Source of the DNA: QPJE01 sp051747745
GTDB taxonomy: Bacteria > Bacillota > Halanaerobiia > Halanaerobiales > Halanaerobiaceae
Length of the DNA: 32,628 nt
Assembly (NCBI GenBank): GCA_051747745.1
Contig: JBNJGL010000025.1
Span: 1-32,628 of the forward strand
Reading direction: 5' to 3'
Below are positions 15,302 through 23,354 of this stretch, in pieces; the first letter of the stretch is position 1, and each line of letters begins with the position of its first letter. The notes below the pieces were generated by a model. It was not told where the DNA came from. It did not search any database and saw only the letters and a program-made list of their open reading frames with translations. The translations under genes were made by a program, and so were the position numbers.

Positions 15302-15335
15302 TAAATTATGATGTGTCCACAAAAAGTATACTGAA
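15302..15335 (-). repeat. Dispersed intergenic repeat, copy E
   Basis: On the plus strand TGATGTGTCCACAAAAAGTA, the reverse complement of the ACTTTTTGTGGACACATCA core of copies A and C. It overlaps the left arm of the large inverted repeat before htrA. A less perfect opposing copy, CTTTTGTGGATCGCAA, occupies the right arm. Confidence 0.55.
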
Positions 15336-15363
15336 GTTTTATATACAGTATTACTTTTGTGGA
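15316..15363 (+). promoter_or_regulatory. Large inverted repeat upstream of htrA
   Basis: TCCACAAAAAGTATACTG (15316-15333) and CAGTATTACTTTTGTGGA (15346-15363) pair at 15 of 18 positions around a 12-nt loop. It ends 41 bp before the htrA start. It could form a long hairpin in the 5' leader or be an operator. It could also be two facing ends of an excised mobile element. No T-tract follows, so it is not a standard terminator. Confidence 0.55.
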
Positions 15364-15404
15364 TCGCAAGCAAATGTAAATTCAATAAAAGGTAGGTGTC
15401 AAAA

Positions 15405-16553
15405 ATGGCAAAATTTTTAAGAAGTAAAAAGACCGCTGTTAGGAAGGCTATAATTTCTATAGCTGTGGTAATGTTTATTCTGTCAGCATTAACTCCAGCA
15501 CTATATGCACAGGATAAGCAGGATATTTTTGAAAACAATCATTTTGCAGATATCGCAGAAAAGGTAGATAATGGGGTGGTAAAAGTCACCTCTACAGTTG
15601 AAACTACAGGAAGTCAGGAACTTCCTCCAATGTTTAATGATCCATATTTTAGATTTTTCTTTGGAGACAGATTACCGATGCCGGAACAGCAGCCGAGAGA
15701 AAGACAGGGTTTTGGTTCAGGTTTTATAGTTTCTGAAGATGGATATATAGTGACAAATCAGCATGTAATAGATAATGCTGATAAAATAGAAGTTTCAATA
15801 AATGGAATTGAAGATCCTCTGGAAGCAGAAGTTGCCTGGTCAGATTTTGGCCTGGATCTTGCAGTCCTAAAAATAGAAACAGATGCAGATTTAACACCTA
15901 TTAAACTGGGAGATTCCGAAAAAATTCGTCCGGGAGACTGGGCAATTGCAATCGGAAATCCTTTTGGGTTTGAGCATACAGTAACCGTAGGTGTAATTAG
16001 TGCACTGGGAAGACCAATACAGATACCAGCAAATGATAGACAGGTTAGAACTTATCAGAATCTAATTCAGCTTGATGCGGCTATTAATCCGGGTAATAGT
16101 GGTGGACCACTGCTGAATATTGATGGAGAGGCGATAGGTATTAATACAGCAGTAAGTGCTGCAGGACAGGGAATAGGTTTTGCAATACCAATTAACGAAA
16201 TCAAAGGTATTGTTGAACAGCTGAAAGTTGAAGGAGAAGTTACACAGCCCTGGCTTGGTATTGCCTTTAGCGAGATCAGCAAAGAAATGCAGGATTATTT
16301 CAAACTTGACAATCGAGAAGGAGTTGCTGTAATAGAAGTTTATCCTGACAGTCCTGCTGAAAAGGCCGGCCTGGAGCCATATGACGTAATCAAAGAGATC
16401 GACCAAAAGAAAATTAAAGCGACCTCTGATGTTGCAGATATAATTCAGAGCAAATCAGTCGGTGATAGAATAATGATTAAAGTTATTAGAAACGGCAGTC
16501 CAGAAATTATTTTTGCTCGGATAGGAAACAAACCCAGTGATATAAACCGCTAA
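15405..16553 (+). CDS. htrA: HtrA/DegP-family serine protease
   Basis: Envelope protein quality-control protease of 382 aa. The N-terminal signal peptide is basic (MAKFLRSKK), then a hydrophobic stretch, with a probable signal peptidase I site after ALYA (35/36). The mature protein would thus be released rather than stay anchored. The trypsin-like domain has the full triad H120 (TNQHVI), D151 (GLDLAVLKI) and S232 (GNSGGPL). One PDZ domain follows (residues ~280-375, beginning WLGIAF). The start ATG 15405 is preceded by AGGTAGGTG. The GTG at 15396 lies within that site. A long inverted repeat sits in the leader. Two terminators separate it from the downstream two-component operon, which is nevertheless a plausible envelope-stress sensor. 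Confidence 0.93.
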   Translation: MAKFLRSKKTAVRKAIISIAVVMFILSALTPALYAQDKQDIFENNHFADIAEKVDNGVVKVTSTVETTGSQELPPMFNDPYFRFFFGDRLPMPEQQPRERQGFGSGFIVSEDGYIVTNQHVIDNADKIEVSINGIEDPLEAEVAWSDFGLDLAVLKIETDADLTPIKLGDSEKIRPGDWAIAIGNPFGFEHTVTVGVISALGRPIQIPANDRQVRTYQNLIQLDAAINPGNSGGPLLNIDGEAIGINTAVSAAGQGIGFAIPINEIKGIVEQLKVEGEVTQPWLGIAFSEISKEMQDYFKLDNREGVAVIEVYPDSPAEKAGLEPYDVIKEIDQKKIKATSDVADIIQSKSVGDRIMIKVIRNGSPEIIFARIGNKPSDINR

Positions 16554-16627
16554 AAATAATATAAAATTTAACACTGTATGTAATAATTTAATAAAGACTG
16601 CTGTTAATAATATTATGATTGTAAAAT

Positions 16628-16654
16628 GGGCTCAGAAATGGGCCCGTCTTTTTT
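16628..16654 (+). terminator. First terminator after htrA
   Basis: GGGCT (16628-16632) and GGCCC (16641-16645), with an 8-nt loop, are followed by GTC and six T residues. It lies 75 bp after the htrA stop. Confidence 0.6.
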
Positions 16655-16689
16655 AGGAGTTTTCCTCTTTTTCATCACTAAAAATGTTT

Positions 16690-16712
16690 GTGAGGGGAAA
16701 CTCCACTTTTTT
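16690..16712 (+). terminator. Second terminator after htrA
   Basis: GTGAGGG and CTCCAC pair around a GAAA loop, with one bulged base, and are followed by six T residues (16707-16712). It lies 36 bp after the first terminator, so the two-component operon appears well insulated from htrA readthrough. Confidence 0.6.
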
Positions 16713-16737
16713 ATTTTAAATTGCCCCCTATTATTGA

Positions 16738-16743
16738 TATAAT
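16738..16743 (+). promoter_or_regulatory. -10 element of the response regulator operon
   Basis: A perfect TATAAT lies 29 bp before the response-regulator ATG and downstream of the second terminator. No good -35 is found at 16-18 bp (TTTAAA at 17 bp), so the promoter may need an activator, possibly its own response regulator. Confidence 0.4.
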
Positions 16744-16771
16744 ATATTAGACAGTTAAAAGAGGTGAAACA

Positions 16772-17464
16772 ATGGCTCAGAAAATACTTATTATAGAAGA
16801 TGATATACAGATTGCAAGATTTATAGAGCTTGAGCTTGAACATGAAGGATATTCTGTAACAACAACCGACAGCGGCCTGGAAGGAATAAAATTTCTCCGG
16901 GAACAGTCTTTCAATTTAGTTCTGCTGGATTTAATGCTGCCAGAAATTGATGGAATAGAAGTATGCAGCAGAATAAGGAACTTTTCGGAAATACCGATCA
17001 TAATGATTACAGCGCGTTCAGAGCTGGATGATAAAGTTAAAGGGCTGGATACAGGAGCAGATGATTATCTGACAAAACCTTTTGCTATTGAAGAACTTCT
17101 GGCCCGGATAAGGGCTCTGCTGAGAAGAAATACAGAGGAGCAGAATAAAAATGATAATCTGCTCACAGCTTCTGACCTTACGGTTGATAAATCAAGACAT
17201 ATTGTTAAAAGATCAGGAGAAGAAATAGAACTGACAAAAAAGGAATATGATCTACTTGTATACCTTCTGGAAAACAAAGATATTGTTGTATCCAGAGAAA
17301 AGCTCCTCAACAATGTCTGGGGTTATAATTATACAGGTGAGACAAATATTGTTGATGTTTACATAAGGTATTTGAGGTCAAAAATAGATGAACCTTTTTC
17401 AGATAAATTAATTCACACTGTTCGAGGAGTTGGTTATGTGCTGAGAGAGGATAAAAATGCTTAA
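16772..17464 (+). CDS. OmpR/PhoB-family response regulator
   Basis: A 230-aa DNA-binding response regulator. The receiver domain (1-~120) carries the acidic pocket in IIEDD, the phospho-acceptor D53 in LLDLMLPEIDG, the switch Thr/Ser in MITARSE and the conserved lysine in DDYLTKPF. The C-terminal winged helix (~130-228) contains VDKSRHIVKRSGEEIELTKKE and RYLRSKID, then RGVGYVLRE, the standard OmpR end. It overlaps the kinase gene by 8 bp. The pair sits directly before polA-mutM-coaE, the position of phoP-phoR in Bacillus, so PhoP orthology is plausible. Proximity to htrA also suggests a CssR-like envelope-stress role. The sequence cannot decide between them. Confidence 0.92.
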   Translation: MAQKILIIEDDIQIARFIELELEHEGYSVTTTDSGLEGIKFLREQSFNLVLLDLMLPEIDGIEVCSRIRNFSEIPIIMITARSELDDKVKGLDTGADDYLTKPFAIEELLARIRALLRRNTEEQNKNDNLLTASDLTVDKSRHIVKRSGEEIELTKKEYDLLVYLLENKDIVVSREKLLNNVWGYNYTGETNIVDVYIRYLRSKIDEPFSDKLIHTVRGVGYVLREDKNA

Positions 17465-18857
17465 TATTTTTAAAGAACGCGGTAAACTGTCGTGGAAAAT
17501 TACAGTTGTCTATACATTGATGTTTATACTTGTTATTCTGCTTGTAAATGCAGCTGTTTATCTATTTTTATCTAATTTTATAGAAAACAGTATAGAGAAC
17601 AGTATAAGCAGTACAGGAGAATTTGTCATCTCTCAGATAAAAGGTATAGGTGGTATAAATGTTTTTGATGCAGAAATTCTGCAGGAAATCAGCAGAAGTG
17701 AGGGGAATATATTTTTTCGGGTGCTGAATACTCAGGCTGAGATTACAGCACAGTCAAAATACCTGGAAAATATGGAAATTCCTCTGAGCAGAGAGCTGAC
17801 AGAATTCAGCATCAGCGGCAGAAACCTTGCTGTAAAAACTATTGACTTAGACCAGGCAGTTTTTTCTAACGGATACCTGCAGATTGTTAGAGATATTACT
17901 TTTGAAAAAAACTTTTTAGATGTTCTCATAATTGTACTGACTGCTGCAGGTTTTGCCGGTACAATGGCAGCTCTGATAGTGGGTTATATAACCACTAAAA
18001 AAATGCTCAATCCTATCAAAAAAATTACAGAAACTGCCCGCGAAATCAGCCTCGGTGATCTGGGGAAAAGACTTTCTGTGACAGGCACTGATGATGAACT
18101 TGAGCAGCTGGCAGATACATTTAATACAATGCTTGCCAGACTGGAAAAATCTTTTAAAAGAGAAAAACAGTTTGTTTCTGATGCCTCACATGAACTCCGC
18201 ACACCACTTTCGGTTATCAAAGGATATATAAATCTTCTTGACCGCTGGGGTAAGGAAAAAAAAGAAGTTAGAGATGAAGCAATTACAGCCATAAAAAACG
18301 AAGTAGAAGGGATGAATCATCTGCTGGAAAATCTGCTTTTTCTTGCAAGAGGTGATGATTCTCTGCTCAATAGAGAAGAAAATATTTTTTCTTTTTCTGA
18401 TCTACTTTCAGAAATAGTTAAGGAGATCTGCATGGTTAATGAACAGATTGATATTGAACTTGATATAAAAGATGAAGTGGAATTTTTTGGAGATAGGAAA
18501 CTTTTTAAACAGCTGATAAGGATTTTTGTAGATAACAGTATAAATTTTACAGATGAAGACGGCTGGATCAATATTCTGCTCAAAAAGGAAAAAAATAAAA
18601 ATGAAGATATGGTCAGAATTGTAGTAGAAGATAATGGACATGGTATACCAGAGGAAGACCTGCCGCATATATTTGAAAGATTTTATCAGGCCGATAAATC
18701 CAGGAGCAGAAAAAAGAAAGGCTCCGGACTGGGGCTTGCAATTGCAAAACAAATTATAGACAGCTATGACGGTCAAATAGAGGCTGAAAGTAAAATATCT
18801 GAAGGAACTAAAATCAATGTGTTATTACCATTAAAATCCAGCAGAGATTCAGCTTAA
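17457..18857 (+). CDS. Membrane sensor histidine kinase
   Basis: A 466-aa sensor kinase. Transmembrane helix 1 is at ~14-36. An extracytoplasmic sensor of about 115 residues without recognisable PAS or Cache features follows, then transmembrane helix 2 at ~158-182 and a HAMP linker (PIKKITETAREISLGDLGKRL). HisKA has the phospho-acceptor H245 in SDASHELRTPL. The HATPase domain has N, G1 and G2 boxes (DNSINFTD, DNGHGIPEED, GSGLGLAIAK). It is paired with the overlapping response regulator. Unlike Bacillus PhoR there is no cytoplasmic PAS between HAMP and HisKA, so the layout is nearer to ArlS/CssS. It ends 29 bp before polA and is likely cotranscribed with it. Confidence 0.92.
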   Translation: MLNIFKERGKLSWKITVVYTLMFILVILLVNAAVYLFLSNFIENSIENSISSTGEFVISQIKGIGGINVFDAEILQEISRSEGNIFFRVLNTQAEITAQSKYLENMEIPLSRELTEFSISGRNLAVKTIDLDQAVFSNGYLQIVRDITFEKNFLDVLIIVLTAAGFAGTMAALIVGYITTKKMLNPIKKITETAREISLGDLGKRLSVTGTDDELEQLADTFNTMLARLEKSFKREKQFVSDASHELRTPLSVIKGYINLLDRWGKEKKEVRDEAITAIKNEVEGMNHLLENLLFLARGDDSLLNREENIFSFSDLLSEIVKEICMVNEQIDIELDIKDEVEFFGDRKLFKQLIRIFVDNSINFTDEDGWINILLKKEKNKNEDMVRIVVEDNGHGIPEEDLPHIFERFYQADKSRSRKKKGSGLGLAIAKQIIDSYDGQIEAESKISEGTKINVLLPLKSSRDSA

Positions 18858-18886
18858 AAAATTAAAATATCGGGAGATGATTAGTC

Positions 18887-21517
18887 TTGAGCGAAAAAAA
18901 ATCAATATTTCTTTTAGATGGACACAGTCTTACACACAGAGCGTTTTATGCACTACCACTTCTTACTAATGATGAAGGAGAATACACAAATGCTGTTTTT
19001 GGATTTGTAAAAATGTTTTTCAGCCTGATAGATGAATGGAATCCGGATAGGTTGATTGTGGCTTTTGACCGCAAAGCACCGACATTTAGACATGAAGAAT
19101 ATGATGATTATAAAGCAAACCGAAAAAAAATGCCGGAAGAACTGGTTCCACAGATAGGGCTGCTTCAGGAAACTTTAGATAAACTCAAAATACCTATGAT
19201 TTCAGAAGAAGGTTATGAAGCCGATGATCTTCTGGGGACAATGGCAAAAGAGGCCGAAGAGGAAGGCTATCAGGTTTATATAGTAACAGGTGACAGAGAT
19301 GCTCTGCAGCTGGTTTCCGACAATATCAGGGTTATGTATACACGCAGAGGGATTTCCGATATAGTATTATATGATATTGAAAAAGTAAAAGGAAAATATG
19401 AAATGCCCCCTGAAAAATTAATAGATATGAAGGGACTTATGGGAGACAGTTCTGACAATATTCCAGGAGTTCCAGGTATTGGTGAAAAAACGGCCATTAA
19501 ACTTTTAAAACAGTTCGATTCTATGGAAGAAATTCTGAATAATATTGATAAAGTTTCCGGAAAAAAACGCAAGGAAAATCTGGAGAAATATGCAGAACAG
19601 GCCAGAATGAGCTACAGGCTGGCAGAGATAAAAACTGATGTTCCAGTAAAAATGGATTTTTCCAGCTGTAAACTCAATCTACATGATGACAGAGAAGCAG
19701 CAGAACATTTTAAGCGGCTTGGTTTTAACAGTCTGCTGTCCAGATTTGAATATAAAGAAAAGCTGGATATTGATGAGTTAGATATAGAAGCCGCACCGGC
19801 CTCTGATTTAAATGACTTTTTTGAGATGATACTGTCTGAAAATAAAGAAATTGCTCTATCGGTTAAACGAAAAGCAGACAGCAGGGCTCGTGATGGGTTA
19901 ATTGAAGAAATTATAATCAGTCTGCCAGATGGGAAAACTAAAAGGATTAAAATAGATGGAAATAAACTGCCTGATAAATTAGCTGAAATTCTGGGATCTA
20001 AGAAAATAGAAAAATTATTTTTTGGGGCAAAAGAAGCTTCATTATCCCTTATGTCCTGGGGAGTTACAGTAAATGGCCTAATTTTTGAACCACTGCTGGC
20101 CGCATATCTACTTCAGCCTTCCAGTACACTACCTGATCTGGAAGATATATTCAGCAGAGAATTAAATATTTCTTTTGCAGAGCTGGATGAAGCCCAGAAA
20201 GAAGCAGTAAAAACAGCAAAATTATTTGAGCTCAGGGAAATTTATATAGAAAAGCTGGAAGACAGTTCACTGATGGAACTTTACACAGAGATAGAACTAC
20301 CTCTAATTAAGATTCTGGCTCTGCTCGAATATAATGGAGTAAAAGTAGATAAAGATTGGCTGGAAGAACTATCAGAAAGACTGGAAAAAAGGCTTGATAT
20401 AATTACCGAGAAGGTATATGAGCTGGCAGATGAGGAGTTTAATTTAAATTCTCCCAAACAGCTTGGAGAGATACTGTTTGAAAAACTGGGGCTTCCGGTT
20501 ATTAAAAGAACTAAGACAGGTTATTCCACCAATGCAGAGGTTCTGTCACAGCTGGAAGATAAACACCCTGTTATTCCTCTGATAACTGAGTACAGACAGC
20601 TTGCTAAATTAAAATCAACATATATAGATTCATTACCACCACTTATAAACGAAAAGACCGGTAAAATTCATACAAGCTACAATCAGATGGTGACAGCTAC
20701 AGGACGCCTCAGCAGTACAGACCCCAATCTTCAGAACATACCAATTAGAACAGAAGAAGGACGGGAAATCAGAAAGGCTTTTGTTCCATCTAAAGATGAC
20801 ATGCTGCTGCTGGCTGTGGATTATTCACAGATTGAGCTGCGTGTTTTTGCCCACCTCAGTGGTGATAAAAGGCTAAAAGAAGCCTTCAGTAAAGGAAGAG
20901 ATATTCATACAGAAACAGCTGCCGAAATATTTGAAGTTAATAGTGAAGAGGTTTCTCCAAATATGAGGAGACATGCAAAAGTAATCAATTTTGGTATAGC
21001 ATATGGTATGAGTGCTTATGGTCTCAGCCAGGATCTCGATATCTCTGTAGAAGAGGCACAGGATTATATCGACAAATATTTTGAAGAGTTTTCTGGAGTT
21101 AAGGAATATATGGATAAAAGTGTTAAAGAAGCGCAGGAACTAGGATATGTTAAAACTCTTTTTGAAAGAAGAAGATATATCCCTGAGATTAACAGTAAAA
21201 ATTATCACAGAAGATCATTTGCAGAAAGAACAGCAATCAATACACCGGTACAGGGTACGGCAGCAGATATAATGAAAAAAGCAATGATAGATGTTTATGA
21301 GGCACTCAAAAACAGGGATTTAAAAGTAAATATACTGCTTCAGGTTCATGATGAATTGGTTTTTGAAATTGCAGAATCAGATCTTGAGGAAGCGGCCTGT
21401 TTGATTAAAGAAAAAATGGAAAATACCTGTAAGCTGGATGTACCGCTTGTTGTTGATCTACAGACAGGGAAAAACTGGCGGGATAAAGAGGAATATGAGG
21501 TGGACTGTGGTGCCTGA
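18887..21517 (+). CDS. polA: DNA polymerase I (with 5' nuclease; proofreading domain inactive)
   Basis: Family A polymerase of 876 aa for Okazaki-fragment maturation and repair synthesis. Residues 1-~290 form the 5'-3' nuclease: LLDGHSLTHRAFYALP, EADDLLGTMA, TGDRDALQL and GDSSDNIPGVPGIGEKTA. The middle part (~300-480) has the fold of a 3'-5' exonuclease but lacks the metal-binding D-x-E of motif Exo I, and has FEPLLAAYLL where active enzymes have D. It should therefore not proofread, as in Bacillus Pol I. The polymerase domain is intact: motif A DYSQIELRVFAHLSGD, motif B RRHAKVINFGIAYGMSAYGL, motif C QVHDELVFEI. It uses a TTG start at 18887, with GGGAGATGA upstream. The 3' end overlaps mutM by 8 bp. 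Confidence 0.96.
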   Translation: MSEKKSIFLLDGHSLTHRAFYALPLLTNDEGEYTNAVFGFVKMFFSLIDEWNPDRLIVAFDRKAPTFRHEEYDDYKANRKKMPEELVPQIGLLQETLDKLKIPMISEEGYEADDLLGTMAKEAEEEGYQVYIVTGDRDALQLVSDNIRVMYTRRGISDIVLYDIEKVKGKYEMPPEKLIDMKGLMGDSSDNIPGVPGIGEKTAIKLLKQFDSMEEILNNIDKVSGKKRKENLEKYAEQARMSYRLAEIKTDVPVKMDFSSCKLNLHDDREAAEHFKRLGFNSLLSRFEYKEKLDIDELDIEAAPASDLNDFFEMILSENKEIALSVKRKADSRARDGLIEEIIISLPDGKTKRIKIDGNKLPDKLAEILGSKKIEKLFFGAKEASLSLMSWGVTVNGLIFEPLLAAYLLQPSSTLPDLEDIFSRELNISFAELDEAQKEAVKTAKLFELREIYIEKLEDSSLMELYTEIELPLIKILALLEYNGVKVDKDWLEELSERLEKRLDIITEKVYELADEEFNLNSPKQLGEILFEKLGLPVIKRTKTGYSTNAEVLSQLEDKHPVIPLITEYRQLAKLKSTYIDSLPPLINEKTGKIHTSYNQMVTATGRLSSTDPNLQNIPIRTEEGREIRKAFVPSKDDMLLLAVDYSQIELRVFAHLSGDKRLKEAFSKGRDIHTETAAEIFEVNSEEVSPNMRRHAKVINFGIAYGMSAYGLSQDLDISVEEAQDYIDKYFEEFSGVKEYMDKSVKEAQELGYVKTLFERRRYIPEINSKNYHRRSFAERTAINTPVQGTAADIMKKAMIDVYEALKNRDLKVNILLQVHDELVFEIAESDLEEAACLIKEKMENTCKLDVPLVVDLQTGKNWRDKEEYEVDCGA

Positions 21518-22334
21518 ACTGCCAGAAGTAGAAACAGTTGTTAAGGGATTAAGACCTCTGATAAAAGATAGAAGAATAACTGCAGTAACAATCAGTGAGA
21601 AAAAAATTATTGCCTATCCAGAAGTGGATAAATTCAAAAAAGAAGTAACAAACAGAAAGATTGAAGATATATCAAGAAGGGGTAAATATATAGTTATCCA
21701 TCTGGAAAATGATAGAGAATTGATTATACATCTGCGTATGACAGGTAAACTTCTTGTTAAAGAATGCGAAAAATTTAGGGATAAACATACACATGTGATT
21801 TTTCACCTGAATGATGAACAGGAACTGAGGTTTAACAATATAAGAAAATTCGGCAGAATTTACTTAATAAATGCAGATCAGCCAGAAAAAGCCGGAGGTT
21901 ATGCTGAACTGGGTCCAGAACCTCTATCTGATGATTTGAGTCTGAATGGGTTTAAAGATATGTTTAAAAACAGGCGTGGTGTTATAAAATCACTGCTTAT
22001 GAACCAGAAATTCATAGCCGGAATAGGAAATATTTATGCAGATGAAATCCTATTTAGATCTGGGCTTGATCCGGAAAGAAAGGCCGATACTCTTACAGAA
22101 TCAGAAATAGAAAAAATCTACAGCAATATGAGAGAAATATTAAAAAAAGGTATCATATATGGTGGAACCACATTCAGTGATTATGTAAATGCTTTTGGGG
22201 AAAAAGGCTCATTTCAGGAAGAGCTGCAGATATACCAGAAAGAGGGAGAAGAATGCCGCCGATGTGGCAGCATTATTGAGAAGAAAAGAGTTGGTGGAAG
22301 AGGGACATATTTTTGTCCCGGCTGCCAGAAATAA
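21510..22334 (+). CDS. mutM: Formamidopyrimidine-DNA glycosylase
   Basis: Bifunctional base-excision enzyme that removes 8-oxoguanine and formamidopyrimidines and cleaves the abasic site. With the GTG start at 21510 the protein is 274 aa and begins (M)PELPEVETVVKGL. Catalytic P2 (Schiff base) and E3 are therefore exactly at the mature N-terminus, which fixes the start. The conserved lysine region (MTGKLLV), the helix-two-turn-helix segment (MNQKFIAGIGNIYADEILF) and a C-terminal zinc finger (CRRCGS then YFCPGCQ) are complete. The ribosome site GAGGTGG lies inside polA. The longer frame from 21438 is an artefact of an upstream ATG. Its place in the polA-mutM-coaE cluster is conserved in Firmicutes. 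Confidence 0.96.
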   Translation: MPELPEVETVVKGLRPLIKDRRITAVTISEKKIIAYPEVDKFKKEVTNRKIEDISRRGKYIVIHLENDRELIIHLRMTGKLLVKECEKFRDKHTHVIFHLNDEQELRFNNIRKFGRIYLINADQPEKAGGYAELGPEPLSDDLSLNGFKDMFKNRRGVIKSLLMNQKFIAGIGNIYADEILFRSGLDPERKADTLTESEIEKIYSNMREILKKGIIYGGTTFSDYVNAFGEKGSFQEELQIYQKEGEECRRCGSIIEKKRVGGRGTYFCPGCQK

Positions 22335-22352
22335 TTTGTACAGGAGAGGATT

Positions 22353-22961
22353 ATGGTGATAATAGGACTTACAGGTGGAATTGCTTCAGGTAAATCTACC
22401 GCTGCAGAATATTTATCTACAAAAAATGCCGAAATAGTTGATGCAGATAAAATATCCCATCAGATTACAGCAAAAGGAAAAAAAGGATGGAAATTAATAA
22501 AAAATGAATTTGGAGAAGGAATTTTGAAAGAAGATGGAGAAATAGACCGCAGAGAGCTGGGTAATATTATTTTTAACAGCAGAGAAAAAAAAGAACTTTT
22601 AGAATCTATACTACATCCTCTCATTATTGAAGAAATGAAGAAAAAAGCACAGAAAATTATGTCTGAAGGTAAAAACGTTATTTTTATGGCACCACTTTTA
22701 TTTGAAACAGGTCTTGACCGCTTCTGTGATCAAATCTGGGTTATTAATGCGGGGAGAGAAAAACAGATAAAGCGCATCAAAAACAGGGATGGTCTCAGCA
22801 CTGAAGAAGCAGAGAAAAGAATAGATTCTCAGCTTCCGATACAGAAAAAAATTGCGGGAGCTGATGTTGTGATTGACAACAATGGAACCCTTAAAGAGCT
22901 AAAAGACAGGCTGGATTATTACTGGGAAAAATGTATATTAGGAGGTAGTCCCAAATGGTAA
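22353..22961 (+). CDS. coaE: Dephospho-CoA kinase
   Basis: Last step of coenzyme A synthesis: ATP-dependent phosphorylation of dephospho-CoA at the 3'-hydroxyl of its ribose. The protein has 202 aa, the normal length. The N-terminal P-loop GLTGGIASGKST (residues ~5-16), the VDADKISHQ substrate loop and the lid with RIKNRDGLSTEEAEKRIDSQLP are diagnostic, and the basic/acidic pair FETGLDR is present. The start ATG 22353 follows AGGAGAGG, 18 bp after mutM. The last 7 bp overlap mgsA. It belongs to the polA operon. Confidence 0.95.
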   Translation: MVIIGLTGGIASGKSTAAEYLSTKNAEIVDADKISHQITAKGKKGWKLIKNEFGEGILKEDGEIDRRELGNIIFNSREKKELLESILHPLIIEEMKKKAQKIMSEGKNVIFMAPLLFETGLDRFCDQIWVINAGREKQIKRIKNRDGLSTEEAEKRIDSQLPIQKKIAGADVVIDNNGTLKELKDRLDYYWEKCILGGSPKW

Positions 22962-23332
22962 GAATAGCTTTAATAGCTCATGATAAGAAAAAAGAAGATA
23001 TTATTAAATTTGCAAAAAAACACAAGAAGATTTTAGAAAAGATGAAATTGATAGCTACCGGTACAACTGGTAAAAGGCTGATCGATGAGGTGGGTCTGGA
23101 TATAGAACGGATGGCTTCAGGGCCGCTGGGTGGAGATCAGATGATTGGCGCAGAAGTCGCTAAAGAAAAGCTGGATGGTGTCATATTTTTGCGCGATCCA
23201 CTGACCGCTCAGCCGCATGAACCTGATGTCAGTGCACTGCTCAGAGTCTGTGATGTACATGCTGTCCCTCTTGCGACAAATATATCTACTGCTGAAATGA
23301 TTATCCATTCACTTGCCGAAAAAAATATTTAA
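22955..23332 (+). CDS. mgsA: Methylglyoxal synthase
   Basis: Converts dihydroxyacetone phosphate to methylglyoxal and phosphate, a bypass that relieves phosphate-limited or sugar-phosphate-stressed glycolysis. The protein has 125 aa. The catalytic and phosphate-binding motifs are complete: IALIAHDKKK, ATGTTGK (phosphate loop), SGPLGGDQMIGA with catalytic D61, and LRDPLTAQPHEPDV. ATG 22955 overlaps the coaE stop. The ribosome site AGGAGG is at 22940-22945. Its place downstream of a possible PhoPR-like pair would fit phosphate-dependent control (inference). A glyoxalase I gene at 1102 could detoxify its product. Confidence 0.95.
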   Translation: MVRIALIAHDKKKEDIIKFAKKHKKILEKMKLIATGTTGKRLIDEVGLDIERMASGPLGGDQMIGAEVAKEKLDGVIFLRDPLTAQPHEPDVSALLRVCDVHAVPLATNISTAEMIIHSLAEKNI

Positions 23333-23354
23333 TTAATCTCCAGGAGGAAAGGAT

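Noticed and set aside
16062..16406. Minus-strand open frames opposite htrA
   Set aside because: They lie entirely within a well-supported protease domain on the other strand and have no family features.
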